From positions 1 through 50,119 of IMG/VR virus record IMGVR_UViG_3300021389_000038: DNA of 50,119 nt; one strand, 5' to 3'. Shown in pieces: positions 39,852 through 48,657 of this stretch; position 1 is the first letter of the stretch; each line of letters starts with the position of its first letter. The DNA is from a virus. The notes under the pieces were generated by a model. The model did no database searches, was not told the DNA's origin, and was given only the letters and a program-made list of their open reading frames with translations. A program made the position numbers and the translations under genes.

Positions 39852-40173
39852 CTGGAAAAAGTATTTAGATGTTTTTAAAAATGCAGATAAAATTGCAGAA
39901 GGTATTAAAAACAATATATTTAAGAAAGAGCATATTGAAGCAATAGCTGATAAAAGATTCCAGACATGTTTAAATTGTATTTTATTTGACGCAGGAGGTG
40001 ATAAATGTATGGCACCTGGAACACAACCTTGTTGTTCAGATTGTGGATGTAGTTTAGCATTTAAAGTAAGATCATTATCTTCTGATTGTCCAAAGGGAAA
40101 ATGGCATGCAATAACATCAGAAAAGCAAGAAGAATTAATTAATAAACAAATTGAAAATGGACAAACTAACTAA
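39844..40173 (+). CDS. Cys-rich zinc-binding protein
   Basis: 109 aa. Eight cysteines: 42, 45, 55, 63, 64, 67, 69, 82 ('TCLNC', 'PCCSDCGC', 'SSDCP') likely form a two-zinc module. N-terminal ~35 residues are a basic helix. No known family; many Bacteroidota phages have such a protein near the packaging genes. Confidence 0.65.
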   Translation: MANWKKYLDVFKNADKIAEGIKNNIFKKEHIEAIADKRFQTCLNCILFDAGGDKCMAPGTQPCCSDCGCSLAFKVRSLSSDCPKGKWHAITSEKQEELINKQIENGQTN

Positions 40174-40342
40174 AGCTCAAATAGTAGGTGAACTACTAGC
40201 TGAAGAACAAATAACTGCAGAAGAAGCAATAACATTGTTGGAGCCTGCTAAAACAATAATCTATAACGTTCATGTACCTGAACAGGAAGTGCATACACCT
40301 ATGCCTTATGGGAATATGTGGACTACTAATATTACAGACTAA
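40157..40342 (+). CDS. Small protein, unknown
   Basis: 61 aa from the ATG at 40157; a TTG two codons earlier is less likely. 'LTKAQIVGELLAEEQITAEEAITLL' is a SHOCT-like short helical hairpin (x-GxI-T-E-E-E/A). It overlaps both neighbours, showing tight coupling. Confidence 0.55.
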   Translation: MDKLTKAQIVGELLAEEQITAEEAITLLEPAKTIIYNVHVPEQEVHTPMPYGNMWTTNITD

Positions 40343-41154
40343 TGGCAATATTATTTAAAGAAGAAGGACACGTATATGAAAGCATTGATCAAGATAAAAT
40401 AGATTGGTTAAGTGTTACTTCTTTAGTTGGAAAATTTAAACCCAAGTTTGACAGAGATGGTCAGGCAGTTAAATCATCTAAGAACAAAAGATCAAAATGG
40501 TATGGTATGACACCCAAAGAAATAATAGCTGCATGGGATGGGGAGACAGATAGAGCAATCAAGCTAGGTAATTTTTATCATAATCAAAGAGAAGCAGATA
40601 TACTTGAGTTTGAAACAATTCAAAAGTATGGAACAGAAGTGCCTATTATAAAACCATTGGTAGATACCTCTGGAGTAAAAATTGCACCAGAGCAGAAATT
40701 AGAAGAAGGAGTATATCCAGAACATTTAGTATATCTTAAGTCTGCTGCTATTTGTGGTCAAGCTGATTTAGTGGAAGTTGTAAATGGTTATATAAACATA
40801 ACTGATTACAAAACAAATAAAGAAATTAAAGATAAAGGATTTACTAATTGGGAAGGAATAACTAATAAAATGTTTAGGCCTGTAAATCATTTAGATGATT
40901 GCAACCTTAATCATTATAACTTACAATTGAGTATTTATGCGTATATTATTAAGAAGCATAACCCTAAATTAAAGATTGGAAAACTAATTATACAACATGT
41001 TAAGTTTAAACAAGTAGGTGAGGATAAAAATGGATATCCAATCAATGAACATGTTGATGGTGAACCAGTATTAGATACAATAAAAATGTATGAATTACCA
41101 TATTTAAAAGATGAAGTTAGATCTTTAATAATGTGGCTAAAAGATAATCAATAA
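40342..41154 (+). CDS. PD-(D/E)XK nuclease near the terminase
   Basis: 270 aa. 'PEHLVYLKSAAICGQADLVE' (~126-145; catalytic Asp in GQAD) and 'NITDYKTNKE' (~151-160; D-Y-K) followed by 'HYNLQLSIYAYII' (~192-204, QxxxY). RecB-family fold, different from the 15388 nuclease. Position between small genes and TerL is usual in crAss-like phages; may process DNA before packaging. Confidence 0.8.
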   Translation: MAILFKEEGHVYESIDQDKIDWLSVTSLVGKFKPKFDRDGQAVKSSKNKRSKWYGMTPKEIIAAWDGETDRAIKLGNFYHNQREADILEFETIQKYGTEVPIIKPLVDTSGVKIAPEQKLEEGVYPEHLVYLKSAAICGQADLVEVVNGYINITDYKTNKEIKDKGFTNWEGITNKMFRPVNHLDDCNLNHYNLQLSIYAYIIKKHNPKLKIGKLIIQHVKFKQVGEDKNGYPINEHVDGEPVLDTIKMYELPYLKDEVRSLIMWLKDNQ

Positions 41155-41408
41155 TGAAAGAATATATAGCAGCAGTAGAAATACAATCATTAAAGTCAAA
41201 AGTACCTACAGACTTTAGATTTGAAGAAACAAAAATATGTATAGATCTAGATAAAGTAGTATGGTTTAAAGAATACTTTCATGTAGCAACAGATAAGTTT
41301 CAAAATACACATACTGAAGTATTATTGTTTGGACAAAGCAAACCAATTATACTTGTAGTGGCATATGATCAATTAAAGAAAGAAATAACTAAACCTAAAA
41401 AAGCATGA
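41154..41408 (+). CDS. Small protein, unknown
   Basis: 84 aa, alpha/beta, starting in the stop of the nuclease gene (TAATG). Its own stop overlaps the next start (ATGA). Function unknown. Confidence 0.6.
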   Translation: MKEYIAAVEIQSLKSKVPTDFRFEETKICIDLDKVVWFKEYFHVATDKFQNTHTEVLLFGQSKPIILVVAYDQLKKEITKPKKA

Positions 41409-41923
41409 TAGTAAAATTATTTGATATACAGAATAGTAAATTAGTATTAACAGAACATTGTTACTCATTACCATTTTTAAAAAATATAATGACGGAATAT
41501 CCTGATACTAATATGCAGGTATATCAATATATTTTTTATATGTCTTGCCCTAACCCTGATTTAAATCCGTTTTTTAATTTACCTGAACATGAGAAGGAAG
41601 ATATTATAATAGAAGAAATAGGATTAGAAGAATCTCCTGAAGATGGTAAAATAAGATATGCATTAGATATGTGCAAGAAGATGTATGAAACTCCTACATA
41701 TAGGGCATACGTAGGCATTAAAGCCATGTTAGACAGATTAGCACAGTATATGGAGGTAACCCCTATTGAGCATGGTAGAGACGGTAATATGAACTCTATG
41801 ATAAATGCTGCTGCAAAGTTTGAACAAATTAGACAATCATACAAAGGTGCATATACAGACATGCAACAAGAACAAGAGAGTTCTGTGCGTGGTGGTGCAG
41901 GATTGGCATATGATCAATTATAA
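41405..41923 (+). CDS. Unknown protein, possible small terminase
   Basis: 172 aa. Helical C-terminal half ('RAYVGIKAMLDRLAQYM...NSMINAAAKFEQIRQSY', in parts). Its place one gene before TerL is where a small terminase subunit is expected, but no HTH is seen, so this is a position-based guess. Confidence 0.55.
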   Translation: MIVKLFDIQNSKLVLTEHCYSLPFLKNIMTEYPDTNMQVYQYIFYMSCPNPDLNPFFNLPEHEKEDIIIEEIGLEESPEDGKIRYALDMCKKMYETPTYRAYVGIKAMLDRLAQYMEVTPIEHGRDGNMNSMINAAAKFEQIRQSYKGAYTDMQQEQESSVRGGAGLAYDQL

Positions 41924-41942
41924 ATCAATAAAATTTAATTAA

Positions 41943-42221
41943 ATGAAAAACAAAGTAATTATACCAGTTGGAAAAAAACTGTTAATTAAAGAAATTAAAC
42001 CTGAGACTAAGACAGCATCAGGATTATATTTACCAGAAATGGCTCAGAGAAAGACATTTCAAGGGGTTGTTGTAGGTAAAGGAGATCAAGTAGAAGAAAT
42101 ACAAGTAGGAGATATAGTGCATTATGCAGATCATGCTATGCCAACACCAATGCCTCATAATGGTGAAGAGCATTTGTTGTTACAGTTTGGTGATGTATAT
42201 GCCATCATAAGAGATGAGTAG
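41943..42221 (+). CDS. GroES-like co-chaperonin
   Basis: 92 aa, the length of GroES. 'GKKLLIKEIKPETKTASGLYLP' (beta-barrel and mobile loop), 'GVVVGKGDQ', 'VGDIVHYADHA' and C-terminal 'DVYAIIRDE' follow the Cpn10 fold. The mobile loop ('PEMAQRKTFQG') lacks the usual GGI(V/L)L. As T4 gp31 does, it probably adapts host GroEL to fold the capsid protein encoded downstream. No GroEL gene is in the window. Overlaps TerL by 8 bp. Confidence 0.82.
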   Translation: MKNKVIIPVGKKLLIKEIKPETKTASGLYLPEMAQRKTFQGVVVGKGDQVEEIQVGDIVHYADHAMPTPMPHNGEEHLLLQFGDVYAIIRDE

Positions 42222-44406
42222 GATTATACCTACATATGAAAATGATAATTGGACATCTACAGAATTTTCTAATGATGAAGATTTTCATGAGTTTATTTTT
42301 GAGATATTTAAAGAACCTGGCAAGTATGAATTTGATGAAACAAGTTTAATATTTAATGCTGAAGCAAGGAGATTTAATAAAGAAGGTTTGTATTGTAGTT
42401 CTCCTTTTAGATCAAAGGATTTTATGGCATACTGGGATGACCAAAAAAATAAATGTAGAGAAGGGGTAATATATAAAAATAATGATAAGATTTGGTATCT
42501 TACCAGAGACTATTATATGTGGTTAAATTTTTTACCAATTTTTGATAAAGAAGAAAAAAAATATGGGTTTGCCAAAGTACGTGATGCACAATATCACATG
42601 GCATTGTATGAAATACTTGCAGAGTTAAACAATCAGCATTCAGCTATACTTAAAAAACGTCAGATAGCTTCTTCATATTTTCATATGGGAAAGATTATAA
42701 ATACCTATTGGTTTGAAGAAGGTAGTACATGTAAGATTGGTGCATCATTAAAAGATTATATAAATGATAAAGGTTCTTGGAAGTTTTTAGATGAATATAA
42801 AACTTTTCTTAATGAACATACAGCTTGGTATAGGCCAAGTAATCCTGAGAAAGTTCTTTTATGGCAACAGCAAATAGAAGTTAAAGTAGGTAATAGAAAA
42901 ACATCAAGAGGATTAAAGTCAAAGATACAAGGTGCATCATTTGAAAAGAATGCTACATCTGGTGTAGGTGGACCTACTACTTATTTCTTTCATGAGGAAG
43001 CAGGTATTGCCCCTAAGATGATGCAAACGTATGAGTACTTGCGTCCTGCAATGTCTTCAGGTATGATGACAACAGGTATGTTTATTGCTGCAGGATCTGT
43101 GGGTGATTTAGAACAATGTAACCCATTAAAAGAAATGATAATGAATCCTACTGCCAATGATATATATGCAGTAGAAACTAACCTTATAGATGCAGAAGGC
43201 ACTATAGGAATGGCTGGATTATTTATTCCTGAGCAATGGTCAATGCCACCATACATTGATAGCTGGGGTAATTCACAAATTGAGGAAGCTATAGAGGCTA
43301 TTGTAAGAGAAAGAGAAAGATGGAAAGCAGAATTAGGGCCTGAACAATATCAATTAAGAATATCTCAGAAACCTTTAAACATAGCAGAAGCATTTGCATA
43401 TAGAAAAGCTTCTGTATTTCCACAAGGTATTCTATCTAAACAAATGAAAAAGATAGAAGAAAAAGAATATGCATATGAGCTAATTGAATTAGATAGAGAT
43501 CAAGAAGGTATAGTGGCTAAAAGAACTAACAAGGCACCAATTACTGAATTCCCTGTAAATAAAAAAATGACAGATAAAACTGGAACTATAGTAGTGTGGG
43601 AAAGACCTGCTAGTAAACGTCCAGAATTTGGGCAATACTATGGTTCTATTGACCCTGTATCAGAAGGTAAAACAACTACATCTGATTCTTTGTGTAGTAT
43701 ATTCATATATAAAAATGCTACTGAGGTAACTAGAACAACCGTATCAGGTGATACTGAGGTATTTGTAGAAGGAGATAAGATAGTAGCTGCTTGGTGTGGA
43801 AGGTTTGATGATATTAATAAAACACATGAAAGACTTGAATTAATTATAGAGTGGTATAATGCTTGGACTATTGTTGAGAATAATATATCATTATTTATTC
43901 AACATATGATAGCAAGAAAAAAACAAAGATATTTAGTGCCAAAGCAACAAATACTTTTCTTAAAAGATTTAGGATCTAACAGAACAGTATATCAAGAATA
44001 CGGTTGGAAAAATACAGGAACGTTATTTAAGAGCCATTTAATTTCCTATGCTATAGAATTTATAAGAGAAGCAATAGATGAAAAATTAGATGATGAAGGT
44101 AATGTTATGTCACAAACATTAGGTGTTGAAAGAATACCAGATCCAATGCTTATAAAAGAAATGTTAGCATATTATCCAGGTCTTAACGTGGATAGGTTAG
44201 TTACGTTTGGAGCGTTGGTTGCTTTTGTCAAAATACAACAATCTAATAGAGGTTATGCCAAAAGGCGTGAATCAGAAGGTGATTCTTTGGTAAATTCAGA
44301 AAAAATAAGTAAATTAAAGTATACCAGTGCGTTTAAAAATATAGGCCGTAGGAGAACATTAGGTGGTCAGAAAATAAGAAGGTCTGGTTTTAAAAATATT
44401 AAATAG
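42214..44406 (+). CDS. terL: Terminase large subunit
   Basis: 730 aa. ATPase: Walker A-like 'KKRQIASSYFHMGK' (~146-159), Walker B 'TTYFFHEEAG' (~254-263; acidic pair E-E). Nuclease: 'GSIDPVSEG' (~476, Asp), 'AAWCGRFDD' (~526) and 'DPMLIKEMLAYYP' (~646). It pumps DNA into the prohead and cuts concatemers. Order TerL-portal-scaffold-MCP is standard. Confidence 0.88.
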   Translation: MSRIIPTYENDNWTSTEFSNDEDFHEFIFEIFKEPGKYEFDETSLIFNAEARRFNKEGLYCSSPFRSKDFMAYWDDQKNKCREGVIYKNNDKIWYLTRDYYMWLNFLPIFDKEEKKYGFAKVRDAQYHMALYEILAELNNQHSAILKKRQIASSYFHMGKIINTYWFEEGSTCKIGASLKDYINDKGSWKFLDEYKTFLNEHTAWYRPSNPEKVLLWQQQIEVKVGNRKTSRGLKSKIQGASFEKNATSGVGGPTTYFFHEEAGIAPKMMQTYEYLRPAMSSGMMTTGMFIAAGSVGDLEQCNPLKEMIMNPTANDIYAVETNLIDAEGTIGMAGLFIPEQWSMPPYIDSWGNSQIEEAIEAIVRERERWKAELGPEQYQLRISQKPLNIAEAFAYRKASVFPQGILSKQMKKIEEKEYAYELIELDRDQEGIVAKRTNKAPITEFPVNKKMTDKTGTIVVWERPASKRPEFGQYYGSIDPVSEGKTTTSDSLCSIFIYKNATEVTRTTVSGDTEVFVEGDKIVAAWCGRFDDINKTHERLELIIEWYNAWTIVENNISLFIQHMIARKKQRYLVPKQQILFLKDLGSNRTVYQEYGWKNTGTLFKSHLISYAIEFIREAIDEKLDDEGNVMSQTLGVERIPDPMLIKEMLAYYPGLNVDRLVTFGALVAFVKIQQSNRGYAKRRESEGDSLVNSEKISKLKYTSAFKNIGRRRTLGGQKIRRSGFKNIK

Positions 44407-44421
44407 CCAAAAATAATCTAG

Positions 44422-47181
44422 ATGAGAGTATTAAATGCAATGCAAATGAAAAATGGGGCCAAAGCTGAAAGCGGGCCAACATTTTCTAGCTTAACACAAC
44501 CAACACAGTTTTTACCTTACTCAAAAAAGACTGATGATTGGGCGGCTTGGAATCTAGATTGGTTAGAGTTACAAGGTATAGAATTTTTACGTATTAATTC
44601 AAGAAGATTATTAAAGAATTATAAGTTAGCAAAAGGAGTTATAGATAAATCTGATTACATAGTTGAACCAGATAATGACTACAAAGACTTAATGGATACT
44701 CTTACAGCTGAGAATGATTCAGCACTTGAATTAAAATTTTATCCTATCATACCTAATGTAATTAATGTATTGACAGGTGAATTTGCAAAGAGATATTCTA
44801 AAGTGCAATTTAGAGCTGTTGATGATACATCTTATAATGAGATGTTAGAGCAAAAAAGATTACAGATTGAAGAATCATTATTAGCAGAGGCTGAGGCAAA
44901 TCTAGTAATGAAAATGATTGAGATGGGTATGGACCCAGGATCTGAAGAAGCACAACAACAATTATCACCAGAGGGATTAAAATCTTTACCAGAAATAGAA
45001 GACTTCTTTTCTAAGGATTATAGAAGTATGGTTGAAGAATGGGCATCACACCAACTTGCAGTAGATGAAGAAAGATTTCATATGCAAGAACTTGAAGAAA
45101 GAGGCTTCCGTGATATGCTTATATCAGATAGAGAATTTTGGCATTTTAGAATGTTGGAAGATGATTATGATGTAGAGCTATGGAATCCAGTTTTAACTTT
45201 CTATCAAAAATCTCCAGATCAGAGATACATTTCTGATTCTAACTATGTAGGTAAGATGGACTTAATGACTGTGTCAGATGTTATTGACAGATACGGTTAT
45301 TTAATGGATGAGAAGCAATTAAAATCTTTACAAAAAATATATCCTGCAAGATCTGCACAGTATCAAGTAAATGGTTATCAAAATGATGGTGCATACTATG
45401 ATGCAACTAGATCACATGAGTGGAATACTAATATGCCAGGTTTAGCGTATAGACAATATACAAGTAACTATTGGAATAATCCTGGAGTAGGTGGTGATAT
45501 TTTAAGTGAGATATTAGATAACTCAGAAGACATGACACCTTTAGATGAAGGTAACTTAATGAGAGTATCTACAATTTATTGGAAGACACAGAGGAGAGTT
45601 GGGCATTTAACTAAGATAGAATTAAATGGTAGTGTAACTCAAGAGATCATTGATGAGACTTTTAAAATTACAGAAAAAGCTGTATATGATACCTCTATAT
45701 TTAAGAACAGAACAAAAGAAAATTTATTACAAGGAGAACATATAGATTGGATATGGATCAATGAAGTATGGGGTGGTGTTAAAGTAGGACCAAACTTACC
45801 AGCAATGTGGAGATCTACAATGGGAGATAATATAAACCCAATATATGTAGGTATTAATAGAACTAAACCTGGAAGATTACCTTTTCAATTTAAAGGTAAC
45901 AATACACTTTATGGATGTAAACTTCCTGTAGAAGGGAGAGTATTTTCTGATAGAAATACTAGATCTACTTCATTGGTAGATTTAATGAAAGCATATCAAG
46001 TTGGATACAATATGGTTAATAACCAAATTGCTGACATTCTAATAGATGAATTAGGAACAGTAATTATGTTTGATCAAAATGCTTTACCACGTCACTCAAT
46101 GGGTGAGGATTGGGGAAAAAATAATTATTCAAAAGCATGGGTAGCAATGAAAGATTTTCAAATGTTACCTCTTGATACATCTATTACTAATACTGAGAAT
46201 GCTACTAACTTTAATCACTATCAAACTCTAAACATGGAGCAGACTAGTAGATTAATGTCTAGAATTCAACTTGCTAATTATTTTAAGCAACAATGCTTTG
46301 ATGCAATAGGGGTTAATCCACAACGTCTAGGAGGGGCTGTATCAGCTCAAACGGCAACAGGGGTAGTACAAGCTATGCAACAGTCTTACGCTCAAACAGA
46401 GATGTATTTTGTACAGCATTCAGACCAGTTGATGCCAAGAGTACATCAGATGAGAACTGATTTAGCACAATACTACTATAGTACTAACCCAAGTGTTAGA
46501 CTATCATATATATCTTCTGAAGCAGAAAAGGTTAATTTTACAATTAATGGTACAGATTTATTACTAAGAGATTTTAATATTTTTGCTACTACAAAAACAA
46601 ATCACAGAGCTATTCTAGAAAATCTTAAGCAGATGGCTCTTACAAATAATACTACAGGTGCAAGTATCTTTGAATTAGGTAACATTGTAAAAGCAGATTC
46701 AATTGCTGAAGTAACAGATATCTTAAAAGATTCTGAAAACAGACAACAAATGCAACGTCAGCAAGATATGCAACAACAACAGCAAATGCAACAGCAACAA
46801 ATTCAAGCTAAGCAACAAGAAGAACAAATGAAACTTCAAGTTGAAATAGATGAAAATGAGAAAGACAGACAAAACAATATACTGTTAGCTGAAATAAAAT
46901 CTGCTGGATACGGTTCAATGGTAGACATTAATGAAAACAAACAGTCTGATTATCAGGATGCTATGGAAGAAATTAAAGAGTCTACAAGATACAATCAACA
47001 ACTTAGCATGGAGAGAGAGAAAAACACTACTAAGATGACTATGGAGAATAGTAGATTAGATGTTGAAAGACAAAAAATAAATGCTCAGAAAGAGATTGCA
47101 CAGACAAAATTGGACATAGCTAGAGAAAATAAAAACAAGTATGATGCTCCTAAATCCAAAGAAAATAAAGATAAAAAATAA
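44422..47181 (+). CDS. Portal protein
   Basis: 919 aa. Central 'IDWIWINEVWGGVKVGPNL', 'SLVDLMKAYQVGYNMVNNQIADIL' (stem helix) and 'QRLGGAVSAQTATGVVQAM' (crown-side) match large portals of crAss-like/Bacteroidota phages. C-terminal ~150 residues are Gln-rich and then a Lys/Glu coiled coil, probably the barrel that enters the capsid. Forms the dodecameric DNA channel. 15 bp after TerL. Confidence 0.84.
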   Translation: MRVLNAMQMKNGAKAESGPTFSSLTQPTQFLPYSKKTDDWAAWNLDWLELQGIEFLRINSRRLLKNYKLAKGVIDKSDYIVEPDNDYKDLMDTLTAENDSALELKFYPIIPNVINVLTGEFAKRYSKVQFRAVDDTSYNEMLEQKRLQIEESLLAEAEANLVMKMIEMGMDPGSEEAQQQLSPEGLKSLPEIEDFFSKDYRSMVEEWASHQLAVDEERFHMQELEERGFRDMLISDREFWHFRMLEDDYDVELWNPVLTFYQKSPDQRYISDSNYVGKMDLMTVSDVIDRYGYLMDEKQLKSLQKIYPARSAQYQVNGYQNDGAYYDATRSHEWNTNMPGLAYRQYTSNYWNNPGVGGDILSEILDNSEDMTPLDEGNLMRVSTIYWKTQRRVGHLTKIELNGSVTQEIIDETFKITEKAVYDTSIFKNRTKENLLQGEHIDWIWINEVWGGVKVGPNLPAMWRSTMGDNINPIYVGINRTKPGRLPFQFKGNNTLYGCKLPVEGRVFSDRNTRSTSLVDLMKAYQVGYNMVNNQIADILIDELGTVIMFDQNALPRHSMGEDWGKNNYSKAWVAMKDFQMLPLDTSITNTENATNFNHYQTLNMEQTSRLMSRIQLANYFKQQCFDAIGVNPQRLGGAVSAQTATGVVQAMQQSYAQTEMYFVQHSDQLMPRVHQMRTDLAQYYYSTNPSVRLSYISSEAEKVNFTINGTDLLLRDFNIFATTKTNHRAILENLKQMALTNNTTGASIFELGNIVKADSIAEVTDILKDSENRQQMQRQQDMQQQQQMQQQQIQAKQQEEQMKLQVEIDENEKDRQNNILLAEIKSAGYGSMVDINENKQSDYQDAMEEIKESTRYNQQLSMEREKNTTKMTMENSRLDVERQKINAQKEIAQTKLDIARENKNKYDAPKSKENKDKK

Positions 47182-47301
47182 GTGTTAGCTATATACTGCT
47201 AAAAACTTTTAATTTATTTCAAATTATATAAGTTTAATTAGAAAGATTATTCTTATATTATATATGTATAGAGATTATTAATATTAAAACCAACAAATAT
47301 T

Positions 47302-48606
47302 ATGAGTACTAAAACTGAATCTGTGAATAGTAAAGTAGAAACATTAGACATAAACTTAGATGAGATCTTTGATGCAGCACCTAGTGCAGCTGATGTTACT
47401 TTGCCACAGGAAGAAAAACCAAACAAGAACATTTTTTCAGGTACAGGGTCAAAAGCAGACATGTCTTTTGCTGATCCAGATATAGATGACAAAGATGATT
47501 TAAATGTAAAAGCTGATTCTAAAGAAGAATCTAGCACAGAAAAAGAAGTAGCTGAACCAGAAGTAAAAGCTGAGGAAGTTAAAGAAGAAGTTAATATTGA
47601 TGATGTAATCAGCAGTATTGATGAAGAAGACTCTGAAGAAGAGAAAATAGAAAAAAGAGGAAGAAAAAAGATTTCTGGAATAAGTGATGTATTTAGTAAG
47701 CTTATTAAAGAAGATAAGATTGTTCCTTTTGATGATGACAAAGAATTAGAAGATTATTCTGCTAAAGACTGGGAAGAATTAATTCAAGCTAACTTAGAAG
47801 AAAAAGCTAATGAAGTAAGAAGAGAAACTCCTAAAAAGTTTTTTGAAAGCTTACCACAAGAATTACAAATTGCTGCACGTTATGTAGCAGATGGTGGTCA
47901 AGATTTAAAAGGAATGTTTGCTACGTTATCACAAGTAGAAGAAAATAGATCATTAGATGTTAAGAAGTCAAATGATCAAGAAAGAATTATCACAGAGTAT
48001 TTATCTGCAACAGGATATGGTACTACTGAAGAAATTGCTGAGGAAATAGAAATTTGGAAAGACTTAGGTAAGCTTGAACAACAAGCAATGAAGTTTAAAC
48101 CAAAATTAGATAAGATGCAAGAAAAGGTTGTTGCAAGAAAGCTAGAAGAACAAGAGCTTAAAAAGAAACAACAAGAACAAGCGTCACAGCAATATATGAA
48201 AAACGTATATGAGACTTTGAAAGGGGGTTCTATAAATGATGTTAAGATAGATAAGAAGACACAAGCTATGCTTTATAATGGTTTGGTACAACCTGCTTAT
48301 CCATCAGTTAGTGGTAAGAATACTAACTTACTTGGACATCTCCTTGAAAAGTATCAATTTGTTGAGCCAAACTATGGTTTGATATCTGAAGCATTATGGT
48401 TGCTACAAGATCCAGAAGGATACAAAGCAAAAATAATGGATAAGGGTGCTCAAAAAACTATAGAGAAAACGGTAAGAAAACTTAAAACAGAACAATCTAA
48501 TAGTGGAGGGTCTACATCTTTAGGAGTTAAGGATAAAGAACCAACTGCTAAAAGAACTGCTAAAAGAAAAATACCAAGAGCTAACAACATTTTTAAAAGA
48601 ATTTAA
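47302..48606 (+). CDS. Putative head scaffolding protein
   Basis: 434 aa. The first ~140 residues are acidic and low-complexity ('EEVKEEVNIDDVISSIDEE'); the middle is a coiled coil (~240-300, Lys/Glu/Gln); the C-terminus is basic ('TAKRTAKRKIPRANNIFKRI'). Acidic, helical with basic end between portal and MCP fits a scaffold that binds capsid protein. The 120-bp gap before it holds no obvious terminator but a weak -7-like TAAGTTTA at 47229. Confidence 0.72.
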   Translation: MSTKTESVNSKVETLDINLDEIFDAAPSAADVTLPQEEKPNKNIFSGTGSKADMSFADPDIDDKDDLNVKADSKEESSTEKEVAEPEVKAEEVKEEVNIDDVISSIDEEDSEEEKIEKRGRKKISGISDVFSKLIKEDKIVPFDDDKELEDYSAKDWEELIQANLEEKANEVRRETPKKFFESLPQELQIAARYVADGGQDLKGMFATLSQVEENRSLDVKKSNDQERIITEYLSATGYGTTEEIAEEIEIWKDLGKLEQQAMKFKPKLDKMQEKVVARKLEEQELKKKQQEQASQQYMKNVYETLKGGSINDVKIDKKTQAMLYNGLVQPAYPSVSGKNTNLLGHLLEKYQFVEPNYGLISEALWLLQDPEGYKAKIMDKGAQKTIEKTVRKLKTEQSNSGGSTSLGVKDKEPTAKRTAKRKIPRANNIFKRI

Positions 48607-48657
48607 TCAAGTATTAAATATATAAACAATAATTATTAATCAAAAACAATCAAAATT

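Noticed and set aside
47253-47741. 162-residue Ser-rich leftward frame opposite the scaffold gene
   Set aside because: Result of the Glu/Asp/Lys-rich codons on the coding strand (GAA/AAA reads as TTC/TTT). No support.
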